From Brasenia schreberi (lineage: Eukaryota > Streptophyta > Magnoliopsida > Nymphaeales > Cabombaceae), in assembly GCA_036023115.1 (NCBI GenBank), contig JAYKKT010000061.1, forward strand, positions 16,618,501 to 16,682,500: 64,000 bases of DNA, read 5' to 3'. Below the pieces are notes generated by a model. The model was not told the origin of the DNA. It saw only the letters and a list, made by a program, of their open reading frames with translations, and did no database searches. Position numbers and translations under genes: made by a program. Below are positions 57,999-64,000 of the stretch, piece after piece. Numbering within the stretch: position 1 is the stretch's first letter; each line of letters starts with the position of its first letter.

Positions 57999-58179
57999 AT
58001 TTGAGAAGATAAGTACTCTTCCATTTCTTCATATAGACAAACAAAAACTCTCAATAGTCTAAGCATAGAGACACCAAATCATTGGATTTTCTTTCAATCA
58101 ATTTATGTATTTCTTTTATAAATCATTTCCTTAGACACATCAATGAAAGCATATTTATTGTTTATGAGCTAGTGGACAG

Positions 58180-58370
58180 TATGAAGGCCAATAGAAGACC
58201 TTAATATTGAAGGGGATCCACTCTTCCCTTATCTTTTCCTTATTGTTGTGGAATAATTGACCCAAAGACTAAATATAGAGGAACGAAGGAAGACAATTAT
58301 CTCCATGTAGGTCTCCTTTTATCCGATGATAAAAGGATGCTCTTCCCCGATTTTTTGAGATATTTTTTTC
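58180..58370 (+). pseudogene. LINE reverse-transcriptase fragment
   Basis: + strand reading EGDPLFPYLFLIVVE (about 58212-58256) matches the non-LTR RT motif GDPLSPYLF. About 45 nt later HVGLLLSDDKRMLF (about 58303-58345) corresponds to the HL.FADD active-site motif, with A changed to S in front of DD. A stop separates them. Only the RT core is left. Non-LTR elements of this kind could have supplied the enzymes for the SINEs here, but this copy cannot. Confidence 0.55.
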
Positions 58371-60723
58371 ATAAAGATAAACCTTTAAAACAAAAACAAT
58401 TTAAATTTATTAAAAGAACAACGAAAATCTCTCACAGAAGATATTGACTTTAATGAAAAGCCTAGAAAGAAAATTACAAGATGTAAAACCAAGTATATAA
58501 GCAAATACAAGTTTGTATATACAAGTATGTGAATATATACAAAAAGAATATCTTTCCTGTTGAAAACCCTTGGCAGGTAACTGAGCACTTCTCTTTCTCT
58601 CTTCTCTCTTCTGCTTCTTCTTCTTCTTGTTGTGCTTTGCTTCGTCATGTGGAGCTTTTTAAGTCTCAAAAGTCAATATTGGTATTAGAGTGGGACAATT
58701 GCTTTGTTGTGTTCTTCATGATTGCAACATATCAAGTATAAAGTTCTTATCCAAGAGAGGAGTCAGTAAAAAAAAGAGGAAACTTGATTGAATTTCTGAA
58801 GAAAAATAGAGAAGGATAGGTTTTTTGTTTTAGGTTGGCCCACCCTTGCACAACTTCTTGAATCTCTTGATTGCACAACCACTCCCTCATGTCAAATGTC
58901 TTCTTGAGTTAAAAGGGTCTCATAAAATCTTGATTCCTCCTCCAAAATATTTGTGTGTATGTGGAGTTGGAACCATCATTTTTGACTTGGAAATTGCTCA
59001 CACTTCTGTTTATTAAAGCCATGTGAAAGAACTATGTGTTCTAGTATGCTTGAATGAGCAATTTAGTGTGAGCTCTTCTAAGAAATGAAATTCTAAACCT
59101 AAATTTGTATTTTGTGTTTCTTTTCTATAAGGCTCATGTCTCCTGCATCTGTAGCCGATTGAATACTATCCAACTCTCTCACACTATAATCCACCTTTCA
59201 TCGGGCTACAAAAATCACAGCCAGTCAGATGTAATTACTGATTCGATTGGCACCTCTAATCGATCAACCTTCACAAAACACCCAATTTTATTCTACTGAT
59301 GAGTTGCTTTGCCTCTCAATCATCTCTCATGCATGTTGGCTGACTCACAGTCTCTCACTCTCAATCACCCTTCACTCATGCACTCAACTCTCCCCTCACC
59401 CACACTCACGATTCAGGAGGAAGGAACTTGAAGATGATGGAGGCGGTTGGTTTTACACTCAAGAATGCAAATTCCTCAATACAACATATCGCATTAGCCT
59501 TTATAGGCAACAACTCCAGTCCATGCAACTTACTCTAGGGAGAATCTCCAGTTCCATCCAACCCAAGTGGATCCTAGATCCCCTTACTTGACCTACATAA
59601 AATACCAAACACCTAAGTCAACACTACACTAATTGAAGCCAGTTCCAACACAATACATCAATCCAATCCTGTTTACAGCAAGCCTACCATCTAGATTCCA
59701 TATGATCCTACTGATGCACATCACATTACAAAGACTTGCATACCCTCAAAGGGTTTACAACCGGCTCATTTAAGGGTGATTTGATCCAAGTTAAGCTCAA
59801 TGTCATACAAGTATGCAACATAGGTGCTTATAAACACTACATGACCCTAGTGCATGTCAGTTTGACGCATGTGAATGGCACACATACTCCTCCAAAGTAT
59901 GGGCATCAATCTCCTCTTCCATGCAGTACTAGACCTCTTAGAAGATGATCCATGACACACTATCAGTCTCTCACCTTTGGACTAAGATATTTCAAACCAA
60001 ATCTTTTTCCATTGTATGAGCCTCTATTTTATCACTTTGAGTTTTCTATATATAGTTGTTGACTTTAATGTACCACTTTACCTTTGTAAGGATAGTTCAC
60101 ATTATTAGAAAATAAAATGCATGTACTTCTATTGTGCTCTGGTGTATTCAAAGTTACTTTAACCCAACACAAGTTGGGAATACATGAAACTAGACCTCAG
60201 TCACAAGAGTTTTGTCAAGTTTTTTGGTGATAAAGTTGCCCTCTACTTGTTGATTTGTCTGCACATCTCACTCCTTTGGTCTTTATCTTTATGACACCAT
60301 AATCTTTAATGTAATCCTTAAACTCTCACGTCCTATATCAAATCTTCCTCCATCAATGAGATCGAATGAGTCCCTACAATTTGCATTACCACTTTTATGA
60401 CAACTATATAATTGGCTCTACCCTCCATTCTCTCTGAAGAGTAATACATTGTATTCCGATCACCGTCTAGCATCTATAGATCTGATATTTGAAAGTTACA
60501 CAAGGAACCCCATGGAGGTTGACGTTGAACATAGTAATTGGACCTATACACCCTTGTAACCTAGAATAGTCCTCTCGTATTTGAGATATATATTATGATA
60601 TACTACTCTATAATTTCATGATCTGAACTACCCTACCCTCAACAAGATTGTCCACATAATTGTAATTCTGAGACACTTAGTCTCACTAGCCATTGCCTCA
60701 ATTATAACTTTACATTCTTTCTT
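58371..60723. other. No gene; possible solo LTR near 59150-59600
   Basis: 59400-59600 contains a - strand TATA-like CCTATAAAGGC (about 59496-59506), in the same context as the copia A LTR TATA box, so a solo LTR is possible. Boundaries were not found. Frames 59247-59591 and 59736-59948 (+) have no domain. 60120-60720 is non-coding. Confidence 0.35.
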
Positions 60724-61340
60724 TTAGAAATAAAACACTCTCTTTCCTTTCCTAGCTTTTACGTAGAGAGTATTCATAGGAAGACCTTCATTTAATGATA
60801 TTGGGCTTGGAGGAGCTAGAAGAAATCTTTGTCTCCTTGCTTGCATGGTGTGGTGGTTAGCTTTCTTATTTATGTACTCAACCATATCTCTAACTTTAAG
60901 CACATCATTATAGGTCACTAGCTTAGGTCTTCCTCTCTTCATACACAACAACACATTGTTGTCTACTTCAATGCTTATCCCTAATCCTTTAGTAATCATA
61001 AAGATGTTCTTCTGTGAGCAACCTAGTTCCTTGGTACTACTAGTTTAGGAGAAGGCATTAATTTCACTTTCTTCTTTTCTAGTATAGCTATAATGGTCAG
61101 AGATAATGGCTTGTCTACTTTTGAGAGTTCCTCCATCTCTTACTAGTAGTCACAATTATTGTTATTGAAAGATAGCTTAATAAAGAACAAACTATTCTTT
61201 TCAGCAATAAATTTCATCACTCTAAATTGACTCCACATTCTCTTTAGAGAAAAAATGGAATTCACTGTCTCCAAGTGAATCCTACTAATAGATTCCATTG
61301 CCAAAACTTCCTCCATTGCTTAAACGTCGTCTTTGGTTTT
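60724..61340 (-). pseudogene. Hypothetical decayed coding stretch, possible LINE ORF1-like
   Basis: The - strand reads, with stops: AMESISRIHLETVNSIFSLK..WSQFRVMKFIAEKNSLFF (about 61220-61325), then MEELSKVDKPLSLTIIAILE, then the 91-codon frame 60724-60999, which contains an AT-hook-like KRGRPKL. The sequence is protein-like rather than random. Its layout is loosely similar to DUF4283-type ORF1 proteins of plant LINEs, but I did not recognise a diagnostic motif. Confidence 0.3.
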
Positions 61341-62530
61341 TTCCAACCTTCTTGATTTTGTATCATCATCACTTCAATCTCCATCAAATTTACTACTTGT
61401 GTCAGTGTATCATTCCCCACAAGCTAGGACCACATTCTTAGTGGTTTGTTTCACTACACTCTTCTTTCATTATATCCTTGTTTGGATCCAATGGGTGTCC
61501 TTGTGGAGGAGAACTCTCTATTGAGGTCAAAGGCCACTTTAACTACTCTCTCTATTAATAATAGTTGAGGTTAAAAGTTTGAGATCTTTTATCTTTCTAG
61601 GAGTTATGTTAGCTTATAAGCCAAGAATATTTACAATTGATACATGTAGCATTTGATAATAATGAACCTACTATTTATATCCAACTATTGGAGACATTTG
61701 TATTTTCCACAGTCATTGAGAATTCGTTTGTAAAAACTATTAATTCAATCAGATGATAGTAACAATTTGCAGAATATATTGTTTAGTACCTTGATCTCAA
61801 ATTGAAGATCTCTTAGAAACTTAAAAGAAAATTAAACACTTAATTGATCTCATGTAAAGAAAATGAGGAAAAATCTAAGATTCAAAAAGATTCAAAACCC
61901 CATATCTGATGGGTACCCCTGTTTGGATATATTCAATGCATGGTTTTATTAATAAGATTTGGCTCGACAAACTACATATGAGGTTTCAGATATTTGATAT
62001 TCCAATATATCTCATATCCAACCATAATTTAATTTCTGTGCACATTTGAATTTTTGACCCGTTAGATATCTGAGTTTAATACTTGACCTACACAAAGTAG
62101 TTGAGCTATATCCTTGATATGTTCCATTCTCTTACATATACAATTTGTGCATATTCAGGCAAGCCCCTAGTCTTTTGGATATTACTTTAGTGTGCTGATA
62201 CCATATTCAAACTTGTTATCATATATATTATGAGGAAAGATCCAAATCTTCAAAAAATACTAGGTAAAATATCCAAAAGTATAAAGGCTTGAAATTTTCA
62301 GTTCTTAAGAGGAACTTTGGCTAGATTTGGGTTTTGTAAATTCTCATATAACACATCTAGCTCCATGCTTTCATCAATAATATGTGGCTTGTCACCAACA
62401 ACTTATGGATCTATACTTGAGTAGTAACCTTAATGATCATTATGGCTTGGATTTGAGTCAATCCTGACACATTGACAACTCTCACGTTAATTTGAGTTGG
62501 ACCTAGATGGTTGCACAAGATCTTGGAACC
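61341..62530. other. Non-coding stretch
   Basis: No gene. A - strand TGGTATCAGCAC (about 62196-62207) resembles a copia primer-binding site but has no LTR next to it that I could identify. Confidence 0.4.
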
Positions 62531-62862
62531 TAAGCTGAGCCAGCACCTCATCTGAATCAATGATGCCAATTTTGGGTTTGGTTCCAATTATATATGAAGT
62601 AGAATTTTGAAATTAGAACTAAAATATGATTTGGAACAGTTGGTTCCAATTCTATCTTGTCACCTTAGAAGGTGGAACATTAACTTAACCATATACCTCC
62701 ACCTCTAGTATAAGGTGAGCCAGTACCCCATCTGAATCAATGATGTCAATTTTGGGTTTGGTTCCAATTATATATAAAGTAGGATTTTGAAATTAGAACT
62801 AAAATATGATTTGAAACAGTTGGAACATTAACTGAACCATATACCTCCACCTCTAGTATAAG
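62531..62862. repeat. Tandem direct duplication, 180-bp period
   Basis: TAAGCTGAGCCAGCACC at 62531 and TAAGGTGAGCCAGTACC at 62711 start two copies. They share CATCTGAATCAATGATG, TCAATTTTGGGTTTGGTTCC-like and CATATACCTCCACCTCTAGT blocks. The second copy lacks about 32 nt present in the first. Confidence 0.85.
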
Positions 62863-63189
62863 GTGGTTTGTGTTCAGTAAGATCCATATGTTTATGTTTC
62901 CATTCTTTGTTGCATTTACAATTTTATCCTCGAACTACTTTTAACTTTACTGAAACTACTTATTTCCAAACTAAAACCTGCAAGTTATCTAAAAATACAT
63001 ATAAGTGCCTAGAAATATTTACAGTTTAGTATATGGATATTTTGGATATTGCAATTTAATGTCTGACTATGTTATATTAATTGTTTATTAGAAAATATCT
63101 TATTGTTTTATCGTTGCTTGTTTAATGTTTCCTATATGAAAAATGTAGATCCTATTTGTGTTATCTGTGCTAAATATTTAAAAATAACT
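62863..63189. other. Probable leader of the following gag remnant
   Basis: AT-rich and non-coding. Short TTTATCCTCGAACTA-type text recalls the copia leader phrases, but I found no PBS or LTR. Confidence 0.3.
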
Positions 63190-63783
63190 ACTGGAATTCG
63201 TGTTTTTGAATTGATAAAGACCAAAAAAATAAATGGCCTATATTTTTAAACATTGAAAAGAATAATCTTGTTGGCCCTAACACTAGAGGATGTTGACTAT
63301 GTGCTTAAAAAAATTGTTTTATCCTCTATACCAAATGTCATAGAGGATAAAAAAAAGACATATAAGACATTTATAAAATTGATACTATAGTCATGACCAT
63401 TATGTTCACCTATATGACAAATGATTTGATTAGGGTCTTTGAGAAATTTGAAACTACTAAAGAGTTATTTGATTCTCTAATAGTCAAATATGATATTATT
63501 GCTAAACTTCATGTTGAACTGCTCATTTAAAAGTATAATTCTTATAAAATGAAAGAATGGGATAATGTAGTTGAACATGCAAACCAAATGTTACTAATGG
63601 CTAGGGATTTAACTTTAGTAAAATCATTCATCCCTAAATGCATGCAAATATCCACTATCATGAATAATTTTCCCCATCATGGAATATGGGGAATGGTTGT
63701 CGACCACGGCATGATGATGGACTGGGGCTGAGACGTATTGGTGAAATTAACTAGGCCCTACTTGCTAAACTAGCTTTGGAATG
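63190..63783 (+). pseudogene. Ty1/copia gag remnant
   Basis: + strand reading aligns block by block to the gag of copia A: GIRVFELIKTKKINGLYF, LLALTLEDVDYVLKK, LIRVFEKFETTKELFDSLIV, YNSYKMKEWDNVVEHANQML, IPKCMQISTIMNNFP, and after a shift RIGEIN...AKLALE ending near 63783. The start codon is missing, and the conserved Trp of FQTW is absent (a stop precedes TLK). The remainder of the element does not follow; the sequence changes character at about 63784. Confidence 0.8.
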
Positions 63784-64000
63784 TTGTTTGTCGGCATTCC
63801 GATCCTTGGAGCCGATTAGTGCAGTATATCCGGCTCCCCCACAGTAAATTACTTGGCACCTACAGTTGGTAGTCACTCTAGAAGAGTATTGAAAATAATA
63901 GAAATGGGGACGCAGTGGTCAGTCGGAAATGGAGCTTAGGTAGAACTGTGGTTTCATCCTTGGCTGGGTAACTTCGTTTAGCCACGTTGGTAGAAAGGGC
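63784..64000. other. Composition shift, possible organellar insertion (partial)
   Basis: Directly after the gag remnant the sequence becomes clearly richer in G+C, with words such as CGGCATTCCGATCCTTGGAG and TATCCGGCTCCCCCACAG that look unlike the surrounding AT-rich DNA and rather like plant mitochondrial non-coding sequence. It runs off the window. I cannot identify a specific organellar gene. Confidence 0.3.

Noticed and set aside
62196..62208. Copia-like primer-binding site TGGTATCAGCAC on the - strand
   Set aside because: No adjoining LTR pair or gag could be found; a 9-base match can occur by chance.

Overview
This is nuclear DNA of a flowering plant. It is AT-rich, full of dinucleotide microsatellites, and carries remnants of Ty1/copia, Ty3/gypsy, MULE, LINE, SINE and MITE elements around one intron-rich gene. 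The only gene I can support as intact is an NPK1/ANP-type MAP kinase kinase kinase on the + strand (36022-44042). I resolve it into 17 exons that splice in frame to 660 codons plus a stop. The reading runs from an N-terminus typical of the family, through a complete kinase domain, to the conserved C-terminal tail. The species cannot be named from the sequence alone.

Layout. 1-7 kb: non-coding, with a (TA)n tract, a tRNA-derived SINE with target-site duplication, and two hairpin MITE-like units. 6.7-9.8 kb: decayed Ty3/gypsy pol on the - strand with an LTR-like region beyond it. 10-13 kb: an unidentified decayed coding-like stretch and the C-terminal part of a MULE transposase. 16.6-17.2 kb: gypsy gag remnant. 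20.6-21.0 kb: a young 215-bp tandem duplication. 21.4-23.5 kb: degenerate + strand copia pol with polypurine tract and 3' LTR start. 24.7-34.0 kb: a - strand copia element with both LTRs and a PBS, split by a nested 3.49-kb TGTA...TACA element that has its own 5-bp duplication and contains a piece of another copia. 34-36 kb: two SINEs and the promoter/5' leader of the kinase gene, with a (CT)28 tract. 36.0-44.0 kb: the kinase gene, whose larger introns hold three tiny SINE-tail insertions, each with a perfect 18-bp duplication, and a MITE-like element. 45-49 kb: a longer copy of the same SINE tail, another tRNA-SINE, and diverged direct repeats. 49.5-55.5 kb: a second, better preserved - strand copia of the same family (LTR, PPT, RNase H, RT, integrase, protease, zinc knuckle, gag, leader, PBS, LTR), inserted into one of those direct repeats. 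56.8-64 kb: tandem duplications, a LINE RT scrap, a possible ORF1-like remnant, a + strand copia gag remnant, and a final ~217 bp of different composition that may be organellar.

No operon-like or defence-like system is present. In the plant family, the kinase acts with kinesins (NACK) and downstream MAPKK/MAPK in cytokinesis and stress signalling. The rest of the window is repeat history. The most useful observations are the GC-AG intron in the kinase gene, the cluster of ultra-short SINE tails in its introns, and the nested and paralogous-empty-site evidence for the order of element insertions.
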